From Arthrobacter sp. PvP023 (lineage in GTDB: Bacteria > Actinomycetota > Actinomycetes > Actinomycetales > Micrococcaceae), in contig NZ_JAFIBI010000001.1 of assembly GCF_017832975.1 (NCBI RefSeq), positions 4,464,001 to 4,528,000 on the forward strand: a stretch of DNA of 64,000 nt, read 5' to 3'. The notes under the pieces were generated by a model. That model saw only the letters and a list, made by a program, of their open reading frames with translations, had not been told where the DNA came from and made no database searches. Of the stretch, positions 9,831-18,561 are shown piece by piece; the first letter of the stretch is position 1, and every line of letters begins with the position of its first letter. The translations under genes were made by a program, and so were the position numbers.

Positions 9831-10763
9831 TTACTTAACTCCTCCGGCGGTCAGGCCGCCAACTAGATAACGCTGGAAAATCAGGTACAGAATGACCACG
9901 GGTGCCGCGCAGACAAGTGCGGCGGCCATCATCTGGCCGTAGTACGGGATAGCGCCTCCTTCTTGGGAGGCTCCGAAAATCTGCAGGGCAACGGCGGCCG
10001 TCTGGCTTTCCGGCCGGGTCATCACGGATGCAAACAGGACGTCGTTCCACCCCAGGAGGAACGCAAAGATGCCCGAAACTACGATGCCTGGCCAGCTCAG
10101 GGGCAGGATGATCCTGAACAGGACGCCGAGGTTGCTGGCGCCGTCGATCCGGGCCGCTTCCTCGAGTTCGCGGGGAAGCCCGCGAAGGTAGGTGACCATG
10201 ACCCAGGTGGAGAACGGCATGGCGAACGTCAGGTACGTGACGAACAACCCCCACTGCGTTCCGATCACTTGGATGCCGAGGTACGTTGCAGCCGAGGAGA
10301 ACAGCACAAACACGGGGAGCACCATCAGGGTTCCGGGCACCGACTGCAGGGCAAGGAGCCCGCGGAGGATCGCGAGACGGCCCCGGAAGGTGTAGCGCAC
10401 CAGTACGAATGCGGTTGACACGGACATGGCGGCCGAGACAACCGCCGTTGCGCCGGCCACGAGGACACTGTTCGCCAGTCCCGTCGCCAGGCCCACGCTG
10501 GTCCAGATCTTCGAGTAGTTCTCAAGGGTGAAGCTTGAGGGCCAGAACTCACCGTTGGCTACACCGATGTCCGAGTTCACCGAGGCAAGGAAGATGTACA
10601 GCACAGGGATCAGGACAAGGGCACCAAGGAACACCAGAATAAATGCGAGGAGCGGACGGGGCAGCAAGCGTGTCACTTCATGCTGCCGGGACGACCCGGG
10701 CCGGAGAACGGCGGCACTGGTGTTACCGGCTTTACGGACCCTGCCGGCGGTGGAGGTGCTCAT
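9831..10763 (-). CDS. Carbohydrate ABC transporter permease, MalG-like
   Basis: 310 aa with about six hydrophobic segments and the CUT1 permease EAA loop (LEEAARIDGASNLGVLF, then ILPLSWPG), the contact for the ATPase. It forms the membrane channel with the MalF-like permease encoded immediately upstream (4-nt overlap). No ATP-binding subunit is present, so it probably uses a shared MsmK/MsiK-type ATPase encoded elsewhere, as is common for actinobacterial CUT1 importers. Substrate is probably a hexuronate or a glucuronide, inferred from the operon. Confidence 0.9.
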   Translation of the reverse strand: MSTSTAGRVRKAGNTSAAVLRPGSSRQHEVTRLLPRPLLAFILVFLGALVLIPVLYIFLASVNSDIGVANGEFWPSSFTLENYSKIWTSVGLATGLANSVLVAGATAVVSAAMSVSTAFVLVRYTFRGRLAILRGLLALQSVPGTLMVLPVFVLFSSAATYLGIQVIGTQWGLFVTYLTFAMPFSTWVMVTYLRGLPRELEEAARIDGASNLGVLFRIILPLSWPGIVVSGIFAFLLGWNDVLFASVMTRPESQTAAVALQIFGASQEGGAIPYYGQMMAAALVCAAPVVILYLIFQRYLVGGLTAGGVK

Positions 10764-11773
10764 TTCTTGGCTCCAGGTGACTCGGCGTCGTCGAGCTTGA
10801 CGGCGCGAAGATAAACAAACAGCGGAATGGCGATCAGCACCAGGGAGACGAAAGCCATGGCGGCGCTCAGGCCGAAGCGGAAGCTTTGGAAGCTGGTGAC
10901 GTAGGTAAGGATGGGGAGCACTTCGACGTCCGCTGGAGCCGGGACTCCGAACAGCACGAAGGGAAGAGTGAAATTGTTGATGTGGTGCAGCATGCCGATC
11001 AGGAAGGCGAGGGCAAGCGGTCCCTTAAGGTACGGGAAGATGACGAATCGAAGCTTGTTCCACCACAGGGCTCCGTCCAGTGCTGATGCCTCATGGACCT
11101 CGTGGTCCACGGATTGCAGTCCGGACAGCGCAAGCAAGTAGATAAACGGCCAGGAGGCCCAGATCTGGACCAGAACCAGCGTCCAGAAGGTCTGGGGCCC
11201 GTTGAGCCACAGCCCTGTTTCGATGCCCACGGTTCCCAGGGCCTTGTCCACGATGCCGTCCGGCTGGAACATGGTGCGCCAGATCGTCGCGACCACAAAG
11301 GACGGGAGCACGTACGGGATCAGGAAGATGGACCGGACCACGGCGCGTCCCCTGAAAGCATTCTGGGTTGCCACGGCAGCCGCGATTCCGAGCGGAAGTG
11401 TGACCACCATGGCCAGCAGGGAATAGCTGACGCTCAGCCAGGTCGCGTGGAGGAGCGGCGACGAAGTGAGCGCTTCGACGAAGTTCTCCACGCCGATGAA
11501 CGGTGAACTGATCCAGCGCCGCAGCGTGTACTGGTCCAGGTTGAGGGTGGACATGTAGATGCCCAGCACAAGCGGCACCACGATGATGATGAACATCAGT
11601 GCCCCGCCCGGGATGAGCATCCACAGCGGGCGGTTGCGTTCACTCAGGCCCTTGCGGCGGCCCTTGCTCTCGCCGGCAGGCGGCGGACCAGCCACGGAAG
11701 AGGTGGTCCGGGAGGCCCGGGTTGCGGCGGAGTCCGCCGCAACCCGGACTTCATTGGAAGCGTCTGTAGACAT
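10760..11773 (-). CDS. Carbohydrate ABC transporter permease, MalF-like
   Basis: 337 aa. A charged ~45-residue N-terminal tail (GRRKGLSERNRPL) precedes six predicted membrane segments. The EAA-like loop reads EVHEASALDGALWWNKLRFVIFPYLKGP. Partner of the MalG-like permease. It begins 6 nt after the stop of the solute-binding protein gene, the usual order for CUT1 importers (binding protein, MalF, MalG). Confidence 0.9.
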   Translation of the reverse strand: MSTDASNEVRVAADSAATRASRTTSSVAGPPPAGESKGRRKGLSERNRPLWMLIPGGALMFIIIVVPLVLGIYMSTLNLDQYTLRRWISSPFIGVENFVEALTSSPLLHATWLSVSYSLLAMVVTLPLGIAAAVATQNAFRGRAVVRSIFLIPYVLPSFVVATIWRTMFQPDGIVDKALGTVGIETGLWLNGPQTFWTLVLVQIWASWPFIYLLALSGLQSVDHEVHEASALDGALWWNKLRFVIFPYLKGPLALAFLIGMLHHINNFTLPFVLFGVPAPADVEVLPILTYVTSFQSFRFGLSAAMAFVSLVLIAIPLFVYLRAVKLDDAESPGAKK

Positions 11774-11779
11774 CAGAAC

Positions 11780-13141
11780 TTATCCCTTGGCAGCCCGGTC
11801 AAGGGACGCCCGGCCCTTGGTCTGGGCGTCCTTGATCCGAGCCTCGAGGGCTGAGTCGTCGAGCCTGCCGCTGGAAAGATCCGGAATCGACTGAACAGTG
11901 ACGTTGAGCAGGCCGAGCTGGATGTCGCCCCAGGCACCTGTAAACGGGGTGGCCTTGGACTTTGCGGCGGCATCGGCGATTGGCTTCAGCTTGGGATCAG
12001 TGAGGCTGGCCAACGCCTCGGCGTTTGCCGGCAGGTCGCCGAAGGTCTTTTGATAGTTCAGCTGCTCCTCTTTCGAGGTGATCAGCTTGATGTAGGCGAA
12101 GGCGAGATCCTTCTCCTTCGAGTAGTCAGCCACCACGAGGTTATCCCCGGAGAGGATGCTTGCGGCTTCCCCGCCGTCACTCTTGGGGCTGGATTCACCC
12201 GGAGCGGTCGTGGGCATCAGTGCGTATTCGTACTTCCCTGCCACGGCCGACTTATCCAGCGTCGGAATGGAGCTCGACGTCGTCATCATCAGATATCCGG
12301 CTTTTCCGCTGGCAAAGGCAGCAACGGCGTTGCTGTTGCTCCACCCGACGGAGGCAGGGTCCACGACTTTGTCGTCGGTCAGCCAGCCGAAGTAAGTCTC
12401 GTAAGCCTTCTTGACGGTGGGATCATCCATCTTGAGGTTGTTGCCGTCCACCAGCGGATTGCCGGCTTGGACTGACATGGCCCAGATGAACTTCCACGGG
12501 TCATAGGAGTCCTTGTAACCGGTGGCAATGCCGAACGTGCCGTCCTTGGTCATTTTCTTCGCCTGTTCGGCAAGCTCGTCCCAGCTGGTGGCAGGCTTCT
12601 CAATGCCTGCAGCCGCCAACAGCTCCTTGTTGTACGCCATCACGAAGGGGCGGCTGACGAAGGGGATGCCGGCCTGGTGCCCCTCGTCCGGGCCGGAGAT
12701 GCCCAAGGCTGCAGGGTTGAAGCGGTCCTTGCCGCCGACCTTCTTCCAGTCGTCGTCGGACAAGGTCACAAAGGCTTTGGTGGCGAAGGCGGTCGGCGTG
12801 AACGTGGTGCCGAGCCCGTAGACGTCCGGGCCCTGCCCTGAAACAACGGAGGTCTGGATGCGAGTCAGCTCGTCATTGGCCGAGGCGAAGGTTTCAAACT
12901 TCACGTCGGCCCCGGTCTCTGCTTTGAACTTGGCTGCGATATCGCTTTGCCACTTCTTCTGCTGCTCCGGGTACTGGCTCAGGACGCCGACCAGGACGTT
13001 GAGGGTCTTACCCGTGCCATCCACCTTTCCGTCGGCGTTTGTTGAACTGCCAGTAGTGCCTGAGCCCGCGCCGCAGCCGGTCATTGCCAAGGCCGCAGCC
13101 GTAACGATTGCCGCAAGCCCGGAAGACGATCTAAACCTCAT
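11780..13141 (-). CDS. Extracellular sugar-binding lipoprotein of ABC importer
   Basis: About 453 aa from ATG 13141, which has a good ribosome site (GGAG about 8 nt upstream); an upstream in-frame start at 13165 lacks one. The N terminus MRFRSSSGLAAIVTAAALAMTGCGAG is a lipoprotein signal with lipobox MTGC. The rest matches family 1 solute-binding proteins. It should be anchored outside the membrane and deliver its ligand to the two permeases. First gene of the minus-strand uronate operon, divergent from the LacI regulator. Confidence 0.92.
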   Translation of the reverse strand: MRFRSSSGLAAIVTAAALAMTGCGAGSGTTGSSTNADGKVDGTGKTLNVLVGVLSQYPEQQKKWQSDIAAKFKAETGADVKFETFASANDELTRIQTSVVSGQGPDVYGLGTTFTPTAFATKAFVTLSDDDWKKVGGKDRFNPAALGISGPDEGHQAGIPFVSRPFVMAYNKELLAAAGIEKPATSWDELAEQAKKMTKDGTFGIATGYKDSYDPWKFIWAMSVQAGNPLVDGNNLKMDDPTVKKAYETYFGWLTDDKVVDPASVGWSNSNAVAAFASGKAGYLMMTTSSSIPTLDKSAVAGKYEYALMPTTAPGESSPKSDGGEAASILSGDNLVVADYSKEKDLAFAYIKLITSKEEQLNYQKTFGDLPANAEALASLTDPKLKPIADAAAKSKATPFTGAWGDIQLGLLNVTVQSIPDLSSGRLDDSALEARIKDAQTKGRASLDRAAKG

Positions 13142-13239
13142 TGTTTTCTCCTCTAGGACACCCACATGGCCACAACGTCATGTGGCGCACATCACTGCAG
13201 GCGATTCGGAACCCAGTCTAGAGACGGGGCAACATTGCA

Positions 13240-13267
13240 GCAAGCGATTGCCAAAAGTTGCCAAAAG
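13240..13267. promoter_or_regulatory. Candidate LacI operator with adjoining direct repeat
   Basis: GCAAGCGATTGC (13240-13251) is a near-palindrome with central CG (10 of 12 positions symmetric), the shape of LacI/GalR-family operators. It runs into a perfect tandem repeat, TTGCCAAAAG twice (13248-13257 and 13258-13267). It lies in the 214-bp divergent region between the transporter operon and the lacI-type gene, where it could control both. Function is inferred from position and symmetry. Confidence 0.55.
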
Positions 13268-13355
13268 TGTTGAGATGATAGCCATAGGCACGGCACCCAA
13301 GCCCGCCGCGCACACTGCCCGGGGCGATGCGTCGGCCCCATGAAAGGACTTATCC

Positions 13356-14420
13356 ATGAGCTCTGCGGTGGTGGATGCAGGGGAGAACGGGTCGGCTGAC
13401 CGCAGGCCCCCCGCCGAAAGAATGCCGACAATCAAGGACGTAGCCGAGCTGGCCGGAGTGGCCACCTCCACGGTTTCGCGCGCATTGTCCAAGCCGGACC
13501 GCGTAAACCGGCACACCCGGGAACGGATCGAAGAGGCCGCGGCCCGGCTCAACTACGTGCCCAGCTCGCAGGCGAGGGGACTCAGTTCGGGTCGCACCGA
13601 CACCGTAGCGGTCCTGGTGCCGGACATCACCAACCCCTTCTATTTCGACATCATCCGGGGGACGCAGCACCAGCTCAAGGCCGCCGGCCTTACCCAGCTC
13701 CTGGTAGACACCGAAGAGTCCAGCGAGATGGAGCTTGAGGCACTTCACAAAATGCGGCGGTCAGCGGACGGATTTATCCTGGCGGCATCGCGCCTGACGG
13801 ACGCGCAGCTTGCCGAGGTGTCCGGTTCGCAGCCACTGGTTACCATCAATCGCGCCTCAGCGAACGCGCCCACCGTGGTGATCGATACGCCGTCCGCCAT
13901 GATCCAGGCACTGGAACACCTCGTCTCTCTCGGCCATCACCGGATCTGCTACGTGAGCGGCCCGCCGACTTCGTGGTCCAACTTGCGGCGCTGGAAAATC
14001 TTCGAGGAGGACTCCGCCCAAAGAGGACTCGAAACGCACAGGATCGGCCCCTTCACACCGAAAACCACGTCCGGAGCGGCAGCCGCTGACGCCGCCGTGC
14101 GCACCGGGGCCACGGCATGCATCGTCTTCAATGACCTGCTGGCCATAGGCATGCTGCAGCGATTGCGCGAGAGGGGCATCCGCGTGCCCGAGGACATGAG
14201 CATTGTGGGATGCGACGATATTTTCGGCGCTGATTTCTGCAACCCTCCGCTGACAACCATCTCTTCACCGATCGAGCAGGCTGGCCGCGTTGCGGTTTCG
14301 ATGCTCCTTTCACAGTTGAATCCGCTCCACGGTGGAACCACCCGGCGCCTGGCCGTGATGCCCACCCACCTCACGGTCCGCGGCTCCACGGGGCCTGCGC
14401 CGGAGCCCGGCGCGCGGTAG
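13356..14420 (+). CDS. LacI-family transcriptional regulator
   Basis: 354 aa. The N-terminal helix-turn-helix begins at about residue 24 (PTIKDVAELAGVATSTVSRALS) followed by the hinge YVPSSQARGLSSGRTDTVAVLVPD, then a periplasmic-binding-protein-like effector domain (ITNPFYFDIIRG, VGCDDIFGADFCNPPLTTI). AAAGGA sits ahead of the ATG. An unusual 22-residue extension precedes the HTH. Divergently transcribed from the uronate operon, so it is the likely repressor of that operon, with a uronate-pathway intermediate as inducer (inference). Confidence 0.9.
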   Translation: MSSAVVDAGENGSADRRPPAERMPTIKDVAELAGVATSTVSRALSKPDRVNRHTRERIEEAAARLNYVPSSQARGLSSGRTDTVAVLVPDITNPFYFDIIRGTQHQLKAAGLTQLLVDTEESSEMELEALHKMRRSADGFILAASRLTDAQLAEVSGSQPLVTINRASANAPTVVIDTPSAMIQALEHLVSLGHHRICYVSGPPTSWSNLRRWKIFEEDSAQRGLETHRIGPFTPKTTSGAAAADAAVRTGATACIVFNDLLAIGMLQRLRERGIRVPEDMSIVGCDDIFGADFCNPPLTTISSPIEQAGRVAVSMLLSQLNPLHGGTTRRLAVMPTHLTVRGSTGPAPEPGAR

Positions 14421-14447
14421 TTCCCGGCCGGATCCAGGCGGACACAG

Positions 14448-14484
14448 TTGAGCATGGTTGACACTGCTGGCTAGTCTGGATCAC
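14448..14484 (+). promoter_or_regulatory. Candidate promoter giving a leaderless nadE mRNA
   Basis: TTGAGC (14448-14453), an 18-nt spacer and TAGTCT (14472-14477) form a plausible -35/-10 pair. A start 7-8 nt downstream would fall at the nadE ATG (14485). No Shine-Dalgarno sequence precedes that ATG, which agrees with leaderless translation. Confidence 0.45.
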
Positions 14485-15306
14485 ATGCGCGAACTCCAGG
14501 CCAGGATCATTGAAGAAATGGGCGTCCAGCCCCGGATCGACCCCGCCGGGGAGGTGCGCAAACGCGTCACGTTCCTGAAGGAATACCTCAAGGCAACGCA
14601 CACCAAGGGCTTCGTCCTGGGCATCTCCGGAGGCCTTGATTCCTCGCTCGCGGGCCGGCTTGCCCAGCTTGCCGTCGAAGAGCTGACCGCGGAAGGGACG
14701 GAAGCCAACTTCGTGGCGGTCCGTCTTCCGTACGGCGTGCAGCACGATGAGGACGACGCCCAGGCGGCCCTGGACTTCATCCAGGCCAAGACCGAGTGGA
14801 CGTTCAACATCTCCGCCGCGGTGGACGGTTTCGAGGACGAGTTCGAGAAGACCGTGGGTAACGGCATCTCCGATTTCCACAAGGGCAACACCAAGGCCCG
14901 CACCCGCATGATCGCACAGTACGCCCTCGCGGGCGAGCACAACTACCTGGTCATCGGCACGGACCACGGCGCTGAATCCGTCACCGGCTTCTTCACGAAA
15001 TACGGCGACGGCGGCGCGGACATCCTGCCGCTGTTCGGCTTGAACAAACGCCAGAACAGGGCACTCCTCGCGGAACTCGGCGCCCCGGCACGGATCTGGG
15101 AGAAGGTCCCCACGGCCGATCTCCTTGACGGCAAGCCCGGCCGCACGGACGAAGAAGAACTGGGCCTGAGCTACGACCAGATCGACGATTACCTCGAGGG
15201 CCGCGACGTCCCGGACGCCGTCGCCGAATCGATCGAGCAGAAATACCTCCGCACCCGCCACAAGCGCACCGTCCCGGTCACCATCTTCGACACCTGGTGG
15301 AAGTAG
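14485..15306 (+). CDS. nadE: Ammonia-dependent NAD synthetase
   Basis: 273 aa, the usual length for the single-domain, ammonia-using enzyme. The PP-loop ATP-binding motif reads GISGGLDSS; other blocks are [55 protein letters not shown] and the C terminus [14 protein letters not shown]. It adenylates deamido-NAD and amidates it to NAD. An in-frame TTG exists upstream at 14458, but ATG 14485 fits the family N terminus (MRELQARII). Housekeeping gene unrelated to its neighbours. Confidence 0.95.
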   Translation: MRELQARIIEEMGVQPRIDPAGEVRKRVTFLKEYLKATHTKGFVLGISGGLDSSLAGRLAQLAVEELTAEGTEANFVAVRLPYGVQHDEDDAQAALDFIQAKTEWTFNISAAVDGFEDEFEKTVGNGISDFHKGNTKARTRMIAQYALAGEHNYLVIGTDHGAESVTGFFTKYGDGGADILPLFGLNKRQNRALLAELGAPARIWEKVPTADLLDGKPGRTDEEELGLSYDQIDDYLEGRDVPDAVAESIEQKYLRTRHKRTVPVTIFDTWWK

Positions 15307-15325
15307 CCTGACTCTGGGAGCCCGG

Positions 15326-15357
15326 GTAGGCCTGTAGGCCTGTAGGCCTGTAGGCCG
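15326..15357. repeat. Tandem GTAGGCCT 8-bp repeat
   Basis: Three exact copies of GTAGGCCT and a partial fourth, directly after nadE. The last copy runs into the terminator stem. Copy number may vary between strains by slippage. Confidence 0.9.
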
Positions 15358-15397
15358 AAACGGGGCACTTTGAGCCTTGGTTGGCCCGTTTCGGCCT
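15352..15397. terminator. nadE terminator hairpin
   Basis: AGGCCGAAACGGG (15352-15364) is a perfect inverted match of CCCGTTTCGGCCT (15385-15397) with a 20-nt loop. A competing pair, CGGGGCACTT (15361-15370) with AAGTGCCCCG (15421-15430), shares part of the same strand. It lies between two converging genes. Confidence 0.65.
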
Positions 15398-15493
15398 CAA
15401 TTGCCGGCGTGTCCGTGTCGAAGTGCCCCGCGGCGGCCGGGCCGGACCAACTCCCGGCCGCCGGATTCATTCACTAGCGTCTTCCGGTCCCGG

Positions 15494-16450
15494 TCAGTCC
15501 CGGACTTCCACGGTGCCCTTCATCCCCATGAAGTCGTGGAGGGCACAGATGTAATCGAACTCCCCGGCCTTGTTGAACTTCACGGTGAAGGTGCTCTTCG
15601 GCAGCATCAGGCCGGAACTGAGGTCACCGCCGGTGAAGTCGGCAGGATCGCCCACGGATGCAAACTCGTCGGCCGGTTCCTCGCCGAAGGTTACGGTGTG
15701 CGGGGCTCCCATGCCGTCATTTACGAAGGTCACTTCGTCGCCAACATGGACCACGATATGGGAGCGGACGAACCGCATCAGCATGGCCGTCTCATTGTCG
15801 GTGCCTGCGATGACGGTATGGTCATCGGCTTTGGCCCGCGCTGCGTCCCACTGCTCGTAGCCGTCGCGCAGGATCTTCCGCTCCTGTTTGTTCGACTGAC
15901 GGTCGTACTGCGACTGGGTGTAGGGGTAGTCAGTGCCGGCATCCCGCACGTGAACGGTCCCCTTCATGGCCATGCCATGAACCAGGCAGTAGTAGGTGAA
16001 CTCGCCCGTGTCCGGGAATTTCAGCGTGTAGCGTCCCACTTCATTGAAGCCGCTGTCTGACACGTTCGTCATGACACCTGAGTTGTAGTACGACTTTCCG
16101 TCGTAGGACTTACCGCCCTGCGCTTCAACGTACTGGGGATTGCCCGGGTTGAACGGCTGCGTGGACTCCAGCGACTGGCCTTCGGCAAGGAACGTCACGG
16201 TATGGATTTCTGCCGCGTTCGCTTCCCAGGTGATCTTGTCGCCGGCATTGATGTAGATATTTTCCGGGAGGAAGGACATCCCCTGGATCGCCTGGTCCGA
16301 TGACTCGGAACCGACCTGGACAGTCCAGGTCCTGGGTGATTTTCCGCCATCCGCGACGGCGGTGCCGCTAAGTGCCACCGGCATAAGCAGCGAGATTAAC
16401 GCCGCCAGGAGCGCGCGCACCATTCGGCGGCTTTCTTTTTGGAGAGCCAT
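15494..16450 (-). CDS. Secreted protein with two plastocyanin-like copper domains
   Basis: About 318 aa from ATG 16450, which has AGAAGGA 9 nt upstream. A signal peptide ends near SGTAVADG. Domain 1 has EIHTVTF and YYCLVHGMAMKG; domain 2 has APHTVTF and YICALHDFMGMKG. In each, His plus Cys-x2-His and a nearby Met match type 1 copper ligands. It is probably an exported blue-copper electron carrier or copper-binding protein. Two cupredoxin domains without a multicopper oxidase trinuclear centre is less common than a single one. No obvious redox partner is adjacent. Confidence 0.8.
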   Translation of the reverse strand: MALQKESRRMVRALLAALISLLMPVALSGTAVADGGKSPRTWTVQVGSESSDQAIQGMSFLPENIYINAGDKITWEANAAEIHTVTFLAEGQSLESTQPFNPGNPQYVEAQGGKSYDGKSYYNSGVMTNVSDSGFNEVGRYTLKFPDTGEFTYYCLVHGMAMKGTVHVRDAGTDYPYTQSQYDRQSNKQERKILRDGYEQWDAARAKADDHTVIAGTDNETAMLMRFVRSHIVVHVGDEVTFVNDGMGAPHTVTFGEEPADEFASVGDPADFTGGDLSSGLMLPKSTFTVKFNKAGEFDYICALHDFMGMKGTVEVRD

Positions 16451-16767
16451 AAGACTCATTCCTTCTGTATGTTTCCCTGTGTTCTCGTTTGAGGCCGGGA
16501 GACCGGTCTGACGGTTCCGGCTGTCGTCAACGACGTCGGCCCGGTGCCCGCCCGGCATGCGCCGGCCACGTGCCTCCTCCCCCGCGGCTACCCAGGCTCA
16601 AGGCGGGAAAGAAGTGATGAGGATCCGACGCGCCACCCGTTATGAGGCGTGACGCGGTTCCTGTGAATTTCAGAGGTCCTACTAGTTCGCAGCTACCGCA
16701 CTCGGAGCCGACGATACAGTCCAATCGTGCTCCGGGCCCTGGGATTTGTCGATACTCCAGCGCAACG
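16451..16767. other. Intergenic region without recognisable features
   Basis: About 317 bp between the start of the cupredoxin gene and the stop of the IclR gene (both minus strand). No convincing ORF, strong hairpin or repeat was seen. It should hold the cupredoxin promoter. Confidence 0.5.
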
Positions 16768-17553
16768 TCAGGCGCCAGCCGGCGAACGGGTCAGCAGCGT
16801 GGAGATCCGGTGCGCTTCTTCCAGCAGGAGGCGGCCCAGCATCTCCTGCCGCTCCCCCTTGAATCGGGGCTCAATCCCGGTCAGCGACAAGGCCCAGGCC
16901 GGGCGTCCGCGCTGGTCGAAAACCGCTGCACCCATGCCCCAGCTGCCTTCCAGCACCAGCCCGGGGTTGACTGAGTAGCCGGCCTGCCGGGTCCTGGCCA
17001 GGTTCTCCCGGACCAGCGCCTCGGTGTGCGCGGCCGCAAAACCGCCCGCGTGCTTGGGCCAGTCCGCCAGAAGCTCCTCCTGCTCCGCCTCGGGAAGGAA
17101 CGCCATGATCGCGGTTCCGGCGGACGCTACCCCCAGCGGGAACCGGACGCCTTCGTGCAGCACAAAGGAGCGCACCGGGAAGCTGCCTTCTTCGCGGAGC
17201 AGGCACACCGTTTCCGATCCGCGGCGGACGGAGAAGAAGGCGCTCTCCCCGCTCTCCTCGGCCAGCCGGCGGAGGCTGGGCCGGGCGATATCCTCCAGCG
17301 GGAAACGGGCGGAGGCCACGGAACCCATCAGCAGGATCTCCGGGCCAAGCACCCAGTTGCCGCTCTGGGGGTCCTGATCCAGCAGGCCCTCTGAGGCCAG
17401 CGAGCTCAGCAGCCGGTGAACCGTAGGCCGGGTAAGGCCCGATTCCCGGACCAGTTCAACGAGCGGACTGCCTTGGGGCTGCCGTCCCACGATCCGCAGC
17501 AGGGCGGCAACCCTGCTGACCACCTGGGCGCCCTGGACCGGCACGGAATTCAT
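16768..17553 (-). CDS. IclR-family regulator (PcaR/PobR-like)
   Basis: 261 aa. The N-terminal winged helix (ESGLTRPTVHRLLSSLASEGLL, residues ~38-60) is followed by an IclR effector domain containing GVASAGTAIMAFL and GYSVNPGLVLEGSWGMGAAVFD. Divergent from the CoA-transferase/thiolase operon, with repeated TCCACA sites in between. IclR proteins of this context usually respond to an aromatic or keto-acid catabolite and act as activator or repressor. The ligand here is unknown. Confidence 0.88.
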   Translation of the reverse strand: MNSVPVQGAQVVSRVAALLRIVGRQPQGSPLVELVRESGLTRPTVHRLLSSLASEGLLDQDPQSGNWVLGPEILLMGSVASARFPLEDIARPSLRRLAEESGESAFFSVRRGSETVCLLREEGSFPVRSFVLHEGVRFPLGVASAGTAIMAFLPEAEQEELLADWPKHAGGFAAAHTEALVRENLARTRQAGYSVNPGLVLEGSWGMGAAVFDQRGRPAWALSLTGIEPRFKGERQEMLGRLLLEEAHRISTLLTRSPAGA

Positions 17554-17580
17554 CTTTTCCCTTCGAAACGCTGTTAATTA

Positions 17581-17713
17581 TCCACAATATGGACACATCC
17601 AAGCTTACCGTCCACACTGTAAATACGCCCTACATTCGGGCAAAATACCGCCTTGACAGCCTCTTTGAGCGCCCCGTACGCTCCTTTTCCAGAACAACAG
17701 TCCACAAAGTGGA
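17581..17713 (+). promoter_or_regulatory. Promoter with three phased TCCACA operator sites
   Basis: TCCACAATATGGA (17581), TCCACACTGTAAA (17611) and TCCACAAAGTGGA (17701) share TCCACA, and the first and third are inverted repeats. Their spacings of 30 and 90 bp are whole helical turns. Between them TTGACA (17653-17658), 18 nt and TACGCT (17677-17682) form a promoter whose start would lie just before the third site. This is a good layout for IclR control of the operon that starts at 17771. Confidence 0.6.
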
Positions 17714-17770
17714 TTGCCGGCGTCGCAGCCCACTGTCCGCGCCGGACTGCCAGCTCAATGAGGAGATGCA

Positions 17771-18490
17771 ATGTCAAAGGTGAAATCCGGTGCGGCCGCC
17801 GCGCTGCAGGACGTGTTGCGGGACGGCATGACCCTCGCCGTCGGAGGCTTTGGCCTCAGCGGCATCCCGGCGGACCTGATCGAGGCCGTCCGCGATTCCG
17901 GCGTCAAAGACCTCACCGTCGTATCCAACAACATGGGCGTGGACGGCAAAGGCCTCGGCATCCTGATCGAAGCCGGACAGGTCCGCAAGGTCATCGCCTC
18001 CTATGTGGGCGAGAACAAACTTTTCGCCGAGCAGTACCTTGCCGGCAAGCTGGAGGTGGAGTTCACCCCGCAGGGCACCCTCGCCGAACGCCTCCGCGCC
18101 GGCGGCGCCGGCATCCCCGCGTTCTTCACCAAAACCGGCGTCGGGACCCTTGTTGCTGAAGGCAAGCCGCTCGCGGAGTTCGACGGCGAGACGTACGTCC
18201 AGGAACGCGCCATCAAGGCCGACGTCGCGCTGGTCCACGCGCACACGGCCGATACCGACGGCAACCTGATCTACCGCTACACGGCCCAGAACTTCAACCC
18301 GGTGGTGGCTACGGCCGGAGCCGTCACGGTGGCCGAGGCCGAGGTGATTGTGGAGCCCGGCCGGCTGGACCCGAACCACATCATCACCCCCGGCGTTTTC
18401 GTCCAGCGCCTGGTGCAGGCCAGCGGCAGGGCCAAGGACATCGAGCAGCGCACGGTGCGCTCCCGCACCACCGAGCCTGTCCCCGCCTGA
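17771..18490 (+). CDS. 3-oxoacid CoA-transferase subunit A
   Basis: 239 aa. It begins with GAAAALQDVLRDGMTLAVGGFGLSGIPADLIEAV, containing the GGFGLxGxP CoA-binding segment of family I CoA-transferase alpha subunits, and has GNLIYRYTAQNFNPVVATA, which is also typical. With subunit B it transfers CoA from succinyl-CoA to a 3-oxo acid (acetoacetate or 3-oxoadipate; ScoA or PcaI). GAGGAG precedes the ATG. Which substrate is used cannot be decided from sequence. Confidence 0.88.
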   Translation: MSKVKSGAAAALQDVLRDGMTLAVGGFGLSGIPADLIEAVRDSGVKDLTVVSNNMGVDGKGLGILIEAGQVRKVIASYVGENKLFAEQYLAGKLEVEFTPQGTLAERLRAGGAGIPAFFTKTGVGTLVAEGKPLAEFDGETYVQERAIKADVALVHAHTADTDGNLIYRYTAQNFNPVVATAGAVTVAEAEVIVEPGRLDPNHIITPGVFVQRLVQASGRAKDIEQRTVRSRTTEPVPA

Positions 18491-18561
18491 CACCCCCGCC
18501 CGGCGCCACAGCGCGAACAAACACTTAAGCCCCAGAGACTTCAAGACCCAAGGAGAACCCC

